64,000 bases of DNA. It comes from VAUL01 sp964603155. Its GTDB lineage: Bacteria; Desulfobacterota; Desulfuromonadia; Desulfuromonadales; BM103. The position numbers and the translations under genes are program-made. Of this stretch, positions 8,902 to 16,926 are shown in pieces. The notes beneath the pieces were generated by a model. That model was not told the DNA's origin and ran no database searches. It worked only from the letters and a program-made list of their open reading frames with translations. The DNA lies in contig CAZRTZ010000001.1 of the NCBI GenBank assembly GCA_964603155.1, forward strand, positions 144,702 to 208,701, read 5' to 3'. How positions within the stretch are numbered: the stretch's first letter is position 1; each line of letters begins with the position of its first letter.

Positions 8902-9972
8902 TCAGCGCCCTTCGTACTGCTGCGCGTAATATTCACGGTAAGATCCGCTCACCACCCGTTCAACCCATTCCGGATTGGCCAGGTACCAGTCGATGGTGCG
9001 CTCGATCCCCTCACTGAAGGTGACAGTCGGCTGCCAGCCGAATTCTTCGCGGATCTTGGTGGCGTCGATGGCGTAGCGGCGGTCGTGGCCGGGACGGTCC
9101 TTGACGAAGCGGATGAGGCTTCTGCGCGGCGCGCCGCCGGGGAGTAATCCGACCTTGGCGTCGAGCAGGTCGCACACCGTCTGCACCACTTCGATATTCT
9201 GCTTCTCGCTGTTGCCGCCGACGTTGTAGGTCTCCCCCACCCTCCCGTTATGCAACACGCTCAGGATCGCACTGCAGTGATCGACGACGTAGAGCCAGTC
9301 GCGCACATTTTTACCGTCTCCGTAAACCGGCAGGTCCTTCCCCTTGAGGGCATTATGGATGATCAACGGGATCAGTTTCTCGGGGAAGTGATACGGACCG
9401 TAATTATTGGAGCAGTTGGTCATCAGGGTCGGCAGGCCGTAGGTGTGGTGGTAGGCGCTGACCAGATGATCGGAAGAAGCCTTGCTGGCCGAATAGGGAG
9501 AGCGCGGGTCGTACGGGGTCGTCTCGGTGAAGAGGCCGGTGTCGCCAAGGGAACCGTAGACTTCGTCGGTGCTTACATGCAAGAACCTGGGGCTGGAGGC
9601 TGAGGGCCGGGGACTGGACAACCAGACCTTGCGAGCGGCTTCCAAAAGAGTGAAGGTGCCGACGACATTGGTCTGGATGAACTCGGCGGGACCGGTGATG
9701 CTGCGGTCGACGTGGGATTCGGCGGCAAAATGGGCAACCGTGTCGATTTGTTCTTCGGCGAACAGGCGTTCGACCAGGGCGGCGTCGCAGATGTCACCCT
9801 TGACGAAGCGGTAGCGGGGATCATCGGCGACGTCGGCAAGATTTTCCAGGTTGCCGGCGTAGGTCAGCTTGTCGAGATTGATCAGGCGGATATCCGGGCA
9901 TTGCTTAAGGCTTAATCTCACGAAATTCGAGCCGATGAAGCCGCAGCCGCCGGTGACGAGGAGGTTTTTCAT
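8902..9972 (-). CDS. rfbB: dTDP-glucose 4,6-dehydratase
   Basis: Converts dTDP-glucose to dTDP-4-keto-6-deoxyglucose, the branch point to rhamnose and to 3-amino-3,6-dideoxyhexoses. Extended SDR family: GGCGFIG (residues 8-14), FAAESHVDRSI, HVSTDEVYGSL (the TDE catalytic trio), PYSASKASSDHLV (YxxxK) and NCSNNYGPYHFPEKLIP. ATG at 9972 follows AAAGG and gives 356 residues, the family norm. A longer frame opening further upstream translates the intergenic palindromic repeat and is rejected. Between the dehydratase core and the TDE motif there is a proline/serine-rich loop (LSSPRPSASS). Confidence 0.97.
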   Translation of the reverse strand: MKNLLVTGGCGFIGSNFVRLSLKQCPDIRLINLDKLTYAGNLENLADVADDPRYRFVKGDICDAALVERLFAEEQIDTVAHFAAESHVDRSITGPAEFIQTNVVGTFTLLEAARKVWLSSPRPSASSPRFLHVSTDEVYGSLGDTGLFTETTPYDPRSPYSASKASSDHLVSAYHHTYGLPTLMTNCSNNYGPYHFPEKLIPLIIHNALKGKDLPVYGDGKNVRDWLYVVDHCSAILSVLHNGRVGETYNVGGNSEKQNIEVVQTVCDLLDAKVGLLPGGAPRRSLIRFVKDRPGHDRRYAIDATKIREEFGWQPTVTFSEGIERTIDWYLANPEWVERVVSGSYREYYAQQYEGR

Positions 9973-9987
9973 TCTATGAGAACCTTT

Positions 9988-10008
9988 CGTGATACGTGAT
10001 GCGTGATT
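9988..10008. repeat. Short CGTGAT-type tandem repeat upstream of rfbB
   Basis: Degenerate 8-bp units (CGTGATAC, GTGATGCG, TGATTTTG) just upstream of the rfbB ribosome site. Similar strings occur near 7077-7098, 15919-15930 and 32346-32394, always between genes. Confidence 0.6.
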
Positions 10009-10010
10009 TT

Positions 10011-10060
10011 GTAGGGGCAAGGCATGCCTTGCCCAGGGCGAAGCATGCTTCGCCCCTACA
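10011..10060. repeat. 50-bp double-palindrome intergenic repeat, copy 1
   Basis: The unit is bounded by GTAGG and CCTAC and holds two perfect 20-bp palindromes, one centred on GGCATGCC (10016-10035) and one on AAGCATGCTT (10038-10057), joined by a short AGG linker. Near-identical copies lie at 49321-49370 and, inverted, at 61752-61800. It lies between gmhB and rfbB. Confidence 0.9.
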
Positions 10061-10078
10061 GTCATGGGCATTGATTTC

Positions 10079-10124
10079 GTAGGGGCGGAGTCACCCCGCT
10101 CGGGTGCGGAAACCGCGCCTCTAC
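10079..10124. repeat. Diverged relative of the palindromic repeat, overlapping the 3' end of gmhB
   Basis: Again bounded by GTAGGGGC and a GCCTCTAC end, with inner inverted arms (GGCGGAGTCACCCCGC and GGTGCGGAAACCGCGCC). Its right edge supplies the TAG stop of gmhB (10121-10123). Confidence 0.7.
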
Positions 10125-10693
10125 GACGACAAAATCAAATCCGCCGCCGCACCCAGATCTTTGCACACACTAGTCCCCGGAAATCGTGCGAGGACCTTCG
10201 GCTCATCCGCTGTCCCATATCCGGTTCTGACCAGGATAGACTGACAGCCGGCAGCCACTCCGGCCTCGATATCTGCAAGCTTGTCACCGATCATCCAGGA
10301 ACCTGCCAGGTCGATACCGTGATCGCGAGCCGCCTGCAGCAGCATTCCGGGAAACCCTTTGCGGCAGTCACAATCGATCTGGTATTGATCCTGCCCCTCC
10401 GTGGGATGGTGCGGGCAGACGTAGAAGCCGTCGATAACAACATCAGTCCTCCGGAGTTGCTGCTGGAGATGTTCATGCAGTCGACATACGGCTTCACGCG
10501 GAAAGTAGCCGCGCGCCACCCCGGACTGGTTGGTGACGACGATCAGCAGAAATCCGGCACGCTTGAGCCGGTTCAGGGCGTCGGGAACACCAGGGATGAA
10601 ACGGAAGTCTTCGACGCGATGCAGGTAGTTCTTCTCGACGTTGATCGTACCGTCGCGGTCGAGAAATACGGCTCGCTGCGAACTTTTGTTCAC
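10121..10693 (-). CDS. gmhB: D-glycero-beta-D-manno-heptose-1,7-bisphosphate 7-phosphatase
   Basis: HAD-superfamily phosphatase removing the 7-phosphate during ADP-heptose synthesis, between the kinase and adenylyltransferase activities of HldE. Motifs: AVFLDRDGTIN (the DxD nucleophile), VVTNQSGVARGYF, a Cys/His zinc loop (CPHHP and CDCRKG) and MIGDKLADIEAG. I prefer GTG at 10693 (190 residues), which gives the family-like start before the DRDGT motif. The longer TTG frame from 10738 would overlap hldE. Ribosome site weak. It follows hldE by 13 bp. The TAG stop falls inside an intergenic repeat. Confidence 0.93.
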   Translation of the reverse strand: MNKSSQRAVFLDRDGTINVEKNYLHRVEDFRFIPGVPDALNRLKRAGFLLIVVTNQSGVARGYFPREAVCRLHEHLQQQLRRTDVVIDGFYVCPHHPTEGQDQYQIDCDCRKGFPGMLLQAARDHGIDLAGSWMIGDKLADIEAGVAAGCQSILVRTGYGTADEPKVLARFPGTSVCKDLGAAADLILSS

Positions 10694-10706
10694 TGTGACA
10701 CCATGT

Positions 10707-12176
10707 TTAATCTTGGTATGCCTGCAAAATTTTATCAATGATACTACTTGTCGAGCGGCCGTCGACCAGATCGATCAGTTCTACCCTTCCCCCCCAGCTT
10801 TCCACCAGATCCTTACCCACCACCCCTTCGGGGGTGTAGTCGGCCCCCTTGACCAGGATGTCGGGGCGCAGGGTACCGATCAATTCGAGCGGAGTGTCTT
10901 CGTCAAACAGCACCACGTAATCGATACAGTCGAGCGCAGCCAGGATATGAGCACGTTCGTCTTCGCCGATCAGCGGGCGCTTCGGTCCTTTGAGACGGCG
11001 GATCGAGTCATCGGTGTTCAAACCGAGAACCAGCAGATCGCCGAGCTTCCGGGCGGCCTGCAGATACTTGACATGGCCGACGTGCAACAGGTCGAAGCAG
11101 CCGTTGGTGAAGACCACCTTCTGACCCAGTGCCCGCCGTGATTCCAGCAACGCAGCCAACGTTTTGCGTTCGTGGATCTTGCTGTCGGCATCGAGATGCT
11201 GTCGGCCGAGTGCCTCGAGAATTTCCGCCGCCGTAACGGTCGAGGTGCCGACCTTGCCGACGACGATGCCGGCCGCCAGATTGGAAAGCCGCGCCGCGTC
11301 AGCTAACGACAGCCCGGCGGCGAGACCCAGGCCGAGAAGAGCCAGGACGGTATCGCCGGCCCCGGAGACGTCGAAGACCTCGCGGGCCTCGGTGGGGAGA
11401 TGCAACGCGTTGCCGTCGCGATAGAAGAGGCTCATCCCCTCCTCGCTGCGGGTCAGCACCAGGGCTTCCAGTTCAAGATCTACGCAAAGTTGTCGACCGG
11501 CTCGACACAGGCTCGCCTCATCGCTGATGGCGACCCCCGAAGCCGCCTGCGCCTCCTTGCGGTTCGGAGTCAGGGCGGTGGCTCCACGGTACTTGCGATA
11601 GTCGTTCCCTTTCGGGTCGACCACAACCGGTACACCGGCCTTGCGGGCAGCGGCGATAATCTCCTGCAGCAACCCTTCGGGGAGAACGCCCTTGAGATAG
11701 TCGGAAATCAGCAGAATCTGGCAGGACGGGAGGGCAGCGCAGACAGCCTCAGCGAGTTGCCTTTCCTGTGCAGGGGAAATTTCAGACCGGGTCTCACGAT
11801 CGATACGGACGATCTGCTGGTTGCTGGCCAGTACCCGGGTCTTGCGGCTGGTCACCCGCCCTGAAACAAGGAGAATGCCGTCGATATCCACGCGACGTTC
11901 TGCCAGCAACTCCCTGAGCAAATGGCCATCGGCATCGTCGCCGAGGACGCTGCATACCCGCACATTGGCCCCAAGCGCCGCCAGATTGTTGATGACGTTT
12001 CCCGCACCGCCGAGGCGCAACTCCTCGCGCCGGACCTCGACCACCTGGACCGGGGCCTCGGGAGAGATGCGCTCGACCCTGCCCCACAGGTATTCATCCA
12101 GCATCAGGTCGCCGATGACCAGAACATTCAGCCTGTCGACGATTTCGAAAAAACGTTCCGCATCCAGACGATTCAT
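10707..12176 (-). CDS. hldE: Bifunctional heptose-7-phosphate kinase / heptose-1-phosphate adenylyltransferase
   Basis: Supplies activated heptose for the LPS inner core. The N-terminal half (to about 320) is a PfkB-type ribokinase-fold kinase (VLVIGDLMLDEYLWG, RLGGAGNVINNLAALG, VDPKGNDYRKYRG, DVSGAGDTVLALLGL). The C-terminal half is a nucleotidyltransferase (VFTNGCFDLLHVGHVKYLQAARKLGD, GLNTDDSIRRLKG, KGADYTPE). 489 residues, near the usual 475-490. ATG at 12176 has GAGGTG about 7 bp upstream; a GTG 9 bp earlier forms part of that ribosome site. GmhB lies downstream and GmhA at 23.2 kb; the epimerase HldD is not in the window. Confidence 0.96.
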   Translation of the reverse strand: MNRLDAERFFEIVDRLNVLVIGDLMLDEYLWGRVERISPEAPVQVVEVRREELRLGGAGNVINNLAALGANVRVCSVLGDDADGHLLRELLAERRVDIDGILLVSGRVTSRKTRVLASNQQIVRIDRETRSEISPAQERQLAEAVCAALPSCQILLISDYLKGVLPEGLLQEIIAAARKAGVPVVVDPKGNDYRKYRGATALTPNRKEAQAASGVAISDEASLCRAGRQLCVDLELEALVLTRSEEGMSLFYRDGNALHLPTEAREVFDVSGAGDTVLALLGLGLAAGLSLADAARLSNLAAGIVVGKVGTSTVTAAEILEALGRQHLDADSKIHERKTLAALLESRRALGQKVVFTNGCFDLLHVGHVKYLQAARKLGDLLVLGLNTDDSIRRLKGPKRPLIGEDERAHILAALDCIDYVVLFDEDTPLELIGTLRPDILVKGADYTPEGVVGKDLVESWGGRVELIDLVDGRSTSSIIDKILQAYQD

Positions 12177-12251
12177 ATTCGGCACCTCGGCCTTTGGAAG
12201 AACGGGCCGTGAATTGCCGGCCTCATCCCTAAGGGCTGAATTAAATGTTTA

Positions 12252-12280
12252 ATTATATTGATAAAGGCTAAGGAAGGGAA
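12252..12280 (-). promoter_or_regulatory. Possible sigma-70 promoter for hldE
   Basis: On the minus strand a perfect TATAAT (12257-12252) lies 17 bp from a weak -35 (TTCCCT). It sits in an AT-rich 134-bp gap between the sulfatase-family gene and hldE. The weak -35 makes this tentative. Confidence 0.4.
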
Positions 12281-12311
12281 ATCTTTTCTCTGTGTCGACG
12301 GGGGAAACCGC

Positions 12312-14351
12312 TCAGTGCGGCAGACCGACTTTCCTTTCACGAAGATTGAGCAGTCCGGTCTGCACATAGGCCTTGAGCCTGTGCTCCATTGCCTGACTGC
12401 GCGCTTCGTCGTCGAGGAGCTCCGAACGGGGAGGAAAATCAAGAGAATAGCGGTAAAGCCTGGCCTTCTCTTTCGGCGAACGCATCAGCAGATAATTCCC
12501 CTCGATCAGCGCGACCTCTTCCTTCCCGCCGGAAGGCTTGACCACCGCGAAGCCCGAATCCGCGAGCGACGAGGCGAAGAGGTTGCGGCCCCATCCCTGG
12601 TGCGGTCGGTTCAGGCCGAGTAACCCGATTAAGCTCGGGCCGATATCGACCTGGCTGGCGACGGTCTGGCGACGCCCCTTCAGGTCTGGGAAAACGCCAG
12701 GCGCGTAGAACAGCAAAGGGACATGGAAGCGCTCTGCATTCATCCCGGTGATGGCAGGCGGCGAGCCGAAACCGTGGTCGCCGGTAACGATGAACAGCGT
12801 ATCTTGAAAATACTTTTCGCTACGCGCAATACGGAAGAATTCGCCGAGCGACCAGTCGGCATAGCGCATCGAGTCGCCGCGCCCCTGAGGAATATCGGAG
12901 ACAGGTATCGATTTGAACGGCAGCGGATCGGGGAGTTTGAACGGCGAATGATTGGTAAGGGTCAGGATGGCACCGAAAAATGGACCCTTTTCGGCGAGGG
13001 CACGGAATTCCTTGTTGGCACGCATGAAGACGTCGTAATCGCCGACCCCCCAGACCGGGTCGAGGAAGGTCGGGTTGACATAGTCATCGCGGCCAATGAA
13101 ACGATGAATGCCGTGTTGGCGGAAAAACCCCTCTTTGTTGTCCCAGGAAAAAAGACCGTTATAGAGAAAAACCGAGTCGTAACCCGCATCGCTAAGGATG
13201 CTGGGAATACCGGAAAACTCCTGGTGAGCCTCCATGGATTTCATCAGGTACTCATAACCGGGGAGGTTGGGGAATCCGGCGAGGGAAGCAAAAACACCCT
13301 GATGCGTATGGGTGCCGTTTGAGAAGGCCCGCTCGAATAGTAAACCATCGTTGGCGATGGCATCAAAATCCGGAGTAAGCGAAGGGTGCGCGCCGAGGGC
13401 TCCAACATGACGCCCGGAAAAACTCTCGATGAGAACAAGGACGACATTCACCGGCCCGCGCCGGGTGCCGGCCTGAACCGCGCCCCGTCGCAGCAGAGGA
13501 AATTCCGGCGACGACAGGTCCTTGTCGTCGGGGAGATAAAGCATCTGCCTGGTCGTCTGCAGCGCCTCGTCGCGTGGCATGGCCTTGGTCCAGAACTGCT
13601 GGCTGCCGAACAGTTTTTCCAGGCCGCTGCGCCCCAGGGTGTAGATACCATTGAGGGCCAGGTTGTTGGCGAATGGTTCCTCGCTGAAGAAGGCGTCCCC
13701 CCAGCGCAGGGGCTCGCTGGCCACCCCCCCGCGGGCGATCAAAACCATGATGGCCAGCCAGAGGACCGCTGCCACGAACCGCCCCGGCAACAGCCGCGGC
13801 CGACCGGTCGCACTGCCGGCCGGCCAGCAGGCGCGATAAAGCCATGCTACGGCGGCGATAAGCACGGCTGTCAAAACTAACCAGACCAGCAGGTAGCGAA
13901 ACACCGGGTACCCTTCCCAGACCATCCCGGCCACGATTTTCGGATGACTGAGATATTCGAAAACCAGCGTATTGAAGCGCATCTCCAGTTCCCGGTAGAA
14001 CTCGGCCTCGGCCAAACCGGCAATGATGATTCCACTGGCGGCGACGCAAAATAATCCTGCCAGGATTTTACGCCGGCGTTCATACAGCCACAGCAGGACC
14101 AGAAAGAGAGGGATCAAAAGGTAGGATGCGACCGCCAGATCGAAACGCGCGCCGACGAGGAAACTGTTTACCAGAATCTCGCGGGGGATCTCCGCCGCCT
14201 GCAAGCTGTTGCGCCAAAGCATCACGGCGCGCAGGACGCCGAAAAGGATCAGCAGCAGGAGATAAAGACCGAGAGCAAAACGGATCTCGGGGAGGATTCT
14301 CCGAAAGAGTCCGGTCTTAAGTTCATGTTTCAAAGGTAATTCGACAGTCAT
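12312..14351 (-). CDS. LtaS/OpgB-like membrane sulfatase-fold transferase
   Basis: 679 residues. About five N-terminal membrane helices (to roughly residue 215) precede a periplasmic alkaline-phosphatase/sulfatase-fold domain. Visible active-site pieces are VLVLIESFSGRHVGALG (metal-binding Glu), FSNGTHTHQG (likely Thr nucleophile) and FIVTGDHGFG (Asp-His metal pair). This matches the lipoteichoic-acid-synthase/phosphoglycerol-transferase family, which also includes enzymes that add phosphoglycerol to periplasmic glycans in Gram-negatives. A phosphoethanolamine transferase role is possible but less typical of this topology. ATG 14351 has GGAG 9 bp upstream. Position between LPS kinases and hldE suggests modification of LPS or a periplasmic glycan; the substrate is inferred. 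Confidence 0.78.
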   Translation of the reverse strand: MTVELPLKHELKTGLFRRILPEIRFALGLYLLLLILFGVLRAVMLWRNSLQAAEIPREILVNSFLVGARFDLAVASYLLIPLFLVLLWLYERRRKILAGLFCVAASGIIIAGLAEAEFYRELEMRFNTLVFEYLSHPKIVAGMVWEGYPVFRYLLVWLVLTAVLIAAVAWLYRACWPAGSATGRPRLLPGRFVAAVLWLAIMVLIARGGVASEPLRWGDAFFSEEPFANNLALNGIYTLGRSGLEKLFGSQQFWTKAMPRDEALQTTRQMLYLPDDKDLSSPEFPLLRRGAVQAGTRRGPVNVVLVLIESFSGRHVGALGAHPSLTPDFDAIANDGLLFERAFSNGTHTHQGVFASLAGFPNLPGYEYLMKSMEAHQEFSGIPSILSDAGYDSVFLYNGLFSWDNKEGFFRQHGIHRFIGRDDYVNPTFLDPVWGVGDYDVFMRANKEFRALAEKGPFFGAILTLTNHSPFKLPDPLPFKSIPVSDIPQGRGDSMRYADWSLGEFFRIARSEKYFQDTLFIVTGDHGFGSPPAITGMNAERFHVPLLFYAPGVFPDLKGRRQTVASQVDIGPSLIGLLGLNRPHQGWGRNLFASSLADSGFAVVKPSGGKEEVALIEGNYLLMRSPKEKARLYRYSLDFPPRSELLDDEARSQAMEHRLKAYVQTGLLNLRERKVGLPH

Positions 14352-14421
14352 GCAAAGGAACTCCACAAGTAGACGTTAACTTGCCGGGGATGGTCGTTGC
14401 CTGAGCGACAGGACAAGGTTG

Positions 14422-15099
14422 TCAATCGAGAGGATTGCGCCCCGGCAAACGACCCAGGCCTGCCGACAGCTTCTGCTTGTCATCAGGCGCAAGAGAAGCT
14501 GCTTCAAGGTAGCCGTCAAACAGGTTTTCCCAACCATACTCCCTGAGAAAACCTGCATCTTCCTCGTAACGCAGCATATGCCGGAAGTTGCGGAGCCTTT
14601 CCGCGACGGGAAGCGGCCTGTGCCTGATCGCCATATCGGCGACATCTATCAGACCCAGCCTTTGACGATCGGGCATAACAATGATGTTACCAAAATGAAC
14701 GGAGCGGAAATATACCCCGCTTTGATGCAGTTCCGCAATGAAACCGGCAAGCTTTGACAGCAGCGCCGGGCGTTCCTGCGGATTGTCACGCAGCCTGCTG
14801 CGCAGTGTCTCACCGGGGAGGGGTCGATAGGTCACTAGATGGCGATTGACCGCCCCACAGTAGCAGATATCCAGCACCGTGAGCGTAGCAATCGGAATTT
14901 CCGCCAGCCGCCGGGCATTGCGGACGAAGCGCCGGGCGTAGGGGAAAAACAGGGCAGAAGAGAGCCAGCGTTTGCGGCGAAAGATCTTGACAAGATTACC
15001 GTCTGGCAAAACCAGCACCTTTTCACCGTAGGCATCGCGCTCCAGGACGGTTGACGACGCCAGGATCTGCCGATAGGTCTCAAGATCGATACGTTTCAT
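14422..15099 (-). CDS. LPS core kinase-family protein with an atypical catalytic loop
   Basis: 225 residues in the InaA/RfaP-type LPS kinase fold: an N-lobe with VLVLPDGNLVKIFRRKRW (Lys for ATP), a hinge-like LVTYRPLPGETLR, then LLSKLAGFIAELHQSGVYFRSVHFGNIIV and GLIDVADM. The usual HxD...N loop here reads FRSVHFGN: the Asn is kept and the first His/Asp are replaced. I recall YFRSLHxGN variants in proteins of Pseudomonas LPS core clusters, so this may be a real subfamily. ATG at 15099, 12 bp after the previous gene. Probable role: phosphorylation of core LPS. Activity is uncertain. Confidence 0.7.
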   Translation of the reverse strand: MKRIDLETYRQILASSTVLERDAYGEKVLVLPDGNLVKIFRRKRWLSSALFFPYARRFVRNARRLAEIPIATLTVLDICYCGAVNRHLVTYRPLPGETLRSRLRDNPQERPALLSKLAGFIAELHQSGVYFRSVHFGNIIVMPDRQRLGLIDVADMAIRHRPLPVAERLRNFRHMLRYEEDAGFLREYGWENLFDGYLEAASLAPDDKQKLSAGLGRLPGRNPLD

Positions 15100-15111
15100 G
15101 GCCCGTCCAGA

Positions 15112-15894
15112 CTAAGCCAGATCCTTGCGTAAACGCGCCAGCAAGGGGCGGCGTAAATCAATAACCGATACCGGCCACCTTTCGGAAACGCCCTGCGCAT
15201 ATCCCGACAAGATGCTCCGGAGGCTTGCCGGGCCGAAACGATGGCCATCACGCAGCGTGCGCCGCGCCGTTCTGGTCAAGGCCTCAATCGCATGCTTCTT
15301 TGTAAAGCGCGTCGTCCAAGGCTTGCTGGTCTCGCGATCGATCATGATCAGCCGACCCTGTGATTCTTCACGGATCAGATCCTTGAGACGAACCGGTTGG
15401 AAAAAGCCCCTCGCATGCAGCCTGCCGACCAGATTCCCGACTTCCCGAAGTAGAGCAAGCTGTTCCCGGACCGGCAATGTCACGGCCAAGTCGGCGACAT
15501 CCCGACCACGCACCTCCGAGACGACCAGGAAACCGCAGGTCGGCATGCCAGTGCGCCGGGACTCCCCCCAGGCCACCGACTGCATAACGGCAAAACCTGC
15601 CCGGTCAAGGGCCGACAGCATGTGCAACTCGCGGATCGGACCGCAGTGCGGTCGATGGCCGAGAAACAGTGCCTTCAGGAGCCAGATGAACGGTTCACCC
15701 GACATGCGCTTGAGATAAAAGCACCGGGGTGGCCCCTCCCCGTCGGCGATGGTGAAGCGATAGAGTTTGCGCCGGTCACGCGGGCAACTGACCATCTCCC
15801 CCACAGCACCATGCATCAGCGCGTCGAAGGAAGTTAGGCCGTTGGCTTTGAAAAGCGGTTCGAAATCAGGATTTATATGGAATGAGTTGGACAT
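15112..15894 (-). CDS. LPS kinase-like protein lacking canonical catalytic residues
   Basis: 260 residues with the outline of an InaA/RfaP-family kinase: KLYRFTIADGEGPPRCFYLKRM (N-lobe Lys), REVGNLVGRLHARGFFQP and RLIMIDRETSKPW. Where active kinases carry H(G/R)D and a following Asn, this protein has FFQPVRLKDL, so both the catalytic Asp and the His are gone, though the later IDRE Asp remains. It may be a pseudokinase or a diverged enzyme. ATG 15894 has no good ribosome site. It pairs with the kinase-like gene just downstream (12-bp gap), suggesting the two work together on core LPS. Confidence 0.62.
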   Translation of the reverse strand: MSNSFHINPDFEPLFKANGLTSFDALMHGAVGEMVSCPRDRRKLYRFTIADGEGPPRCFYLKRMSGEPFIWLLKALFLGHRPHCGPIRELHMLSALDRAGFAVMQSVAWGESRRTGMPTCGFLVVSEVRGRDVADLAVTLPVREQLALLREVGNLVGRLHARGFFQPVRLKDLIREESQGRLIMIDRETSKPWTTRFTKKHAIEALTRTARRTLRDGHRFGPASLRSILSGYAQGVSERWPVSVIDLRRPLLARLRKDLA

Positions 15895-15939
15895 TCGGAG
15901 GCAGGTTCAAAGGAGATCGTGATCCGTTATCCGGGAAAT

Positions 15940-15967
15940 ATTATGATCGATGAAAAGCCATGAGCAA
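15940..15967 (-). promoter_or_regulatory. Possible sigma-70 promoter for the kinase pair at 15.9-14.4 kb
   Basis: Minus strand TTGCTC, 16-bp spacer, CATAAT, in the 78-bp gap after the deoxyhypusine-synthase-like gene. A CGTGATCCGTTAT repeat lies between it and the start codon. Confidence 0.4.
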
Positions 15968-15972
15968 CTGAT

Positions 15973-16926
15973 TCACCCGTTCATCTTATCGAGTATCGCG
16001 GCGGCGAGCAGGGGGATGTTGATTTCATGGTGGCCGGTGATGGTGTAGCCGCGACCGCCGCCCGAGGTGGGGCGTTTGACCACGTTCTGCAGCGGCCGGT
16101 AGTGCTGAATCATGTCGAAGTTGGCGGTGGAGAAGTTCTCGACGTGGTAGCCGAGATTCTGGGCAATCGACAGCGCCTTGAGGAAGACCTCGGGGAGAAG
16201 AACCGCCGAGCCGACGTTGAGCCAGACGCCACCGCTCAGGTCGGTGACCACCGAAGTCAGCAGACGGAAATCGCGAGCAGACATCTCCCCGGTGACCGCA
16301 CCGTCGAACTCGGGGTGCTGGTGAATGATGTCGGTACCGATGGCGACATGGACGGTGACCGGGATGCCGTTTTCCACACAGGTCGCCAGCAGGCTGTAAT
16401 CCTTATAGGGGTGGTTGTTGTGGATGATGCACCGGCCGATCGCTTCACCAAAGCCCCCCCCTGCTGGCATGGCCGCCTTGAGCGCCCGGTTCATGCCACC
16501 GCCGGTTTCCTCGGAAAAGCCGAAATCGCCGCTGTGCAGCACCGCACCGACATCCTCGGAGGTGGCACCGATCAGCGAGACTTCAAAATCGTGGATCGCC
16601 GCCGAGCCGTTCAACGCCACGGCGGTGATGACCTTTGCCTCGATCAGTGACTTGAGAACCGGTTGCAGGCCACACTTGATGACGTGCCCCCCCATGGCTA
16701 GCACCACCGGTCGAGCGTTGCGCCGGGCCGTCACCACGGCATCCACCACGCCGCGCAACTGATCGGCACCGAGCACTTTGGGCATCGCCTCGAACAGACC
16801 GGCCACGGAAAGCCCGGCGTTGGCTGGTTTGGCAAAGTGCTCTGCAACATTGACCTTATTGTCGCGGGAGGCGAGTGGATAGGTACTGATTGCCGACCAG
16901 TCGAGTGTCTTCGTGGGTGTGGTCAT
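15973..16926 (-). CDS. Conserved protein resembling the deoxyhypusine synthase-like group (uncertain)
   Basis: 317 residues, soluble, no signal peptide. Recognisable stretches are PVVLAMGGHVIKCGLQPVL, VALNGSAAIHDFEVSLIGAT, TVHVAIGTDIIHQHPEF, LNVGSAVLLPEVFLKAL and the closing GGRGYTITGHHEINIPLLA. The glycine-rich Rossmann-type pattern and the ALNGSAAIHDFE stretch remind me of deoxyhypusine-synthase-like proteins, but I cannot locate the GxxxxVSWGK active-site lysine, so that activity is not supported. It overlaps the preceding membrane glycosyltransferase by ATGA, tying it to the LPS operon. Function unknown; a role in sugar or lipid modification would be guesswork. Confidence 0.6.
   Translation of the reverse strand: MTTPTKTLDWSAISTYPLASRDNKVNVAEHFAKPANAGLSVAGLFEAMPKVLGADQLRGVVDAVVTARRNARPVVLAMGGHVIKCGLQPVLKSLIEAKVITAVALNGSAAIHDFEVSLIGATSEDVGAVLHSGDFGFSEETGGGMNRALKAAMPAGGGFGEAIGRCIIHNNHPYKDYSLLATCVENGIPVTVHVAIGTDIIHQHPEFDGAVTGEMSARDFRLLTSVVTDLSGGVWLNVGSAVLLPEVFLKALSIAQNLGYHVENFSTANFDMIQHYRPLQNVVKRPTSGGGRGYTITGHHEINIPLLAAAILDKMNG

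Noticed and set aside
9588..9622. Repeat-derived insertion in RfbB (proline/serine-rich LSSPRPSASS loop)
   Set aside because: E. coli RfbB has a loop of about the same length at this place, so no net insertion is evident; only the low-complexity base composition resembles intergenic repeats.
9973..10071. N-terminal extension of RfbB (THASPWARHALPL-like peptide)
   Set aside because: It is a translation of the intergenic palindromic repeat; the ATG at 9972 has a ribosome site and matches the family start. The same applies to the extension of LysS (49279-49356).
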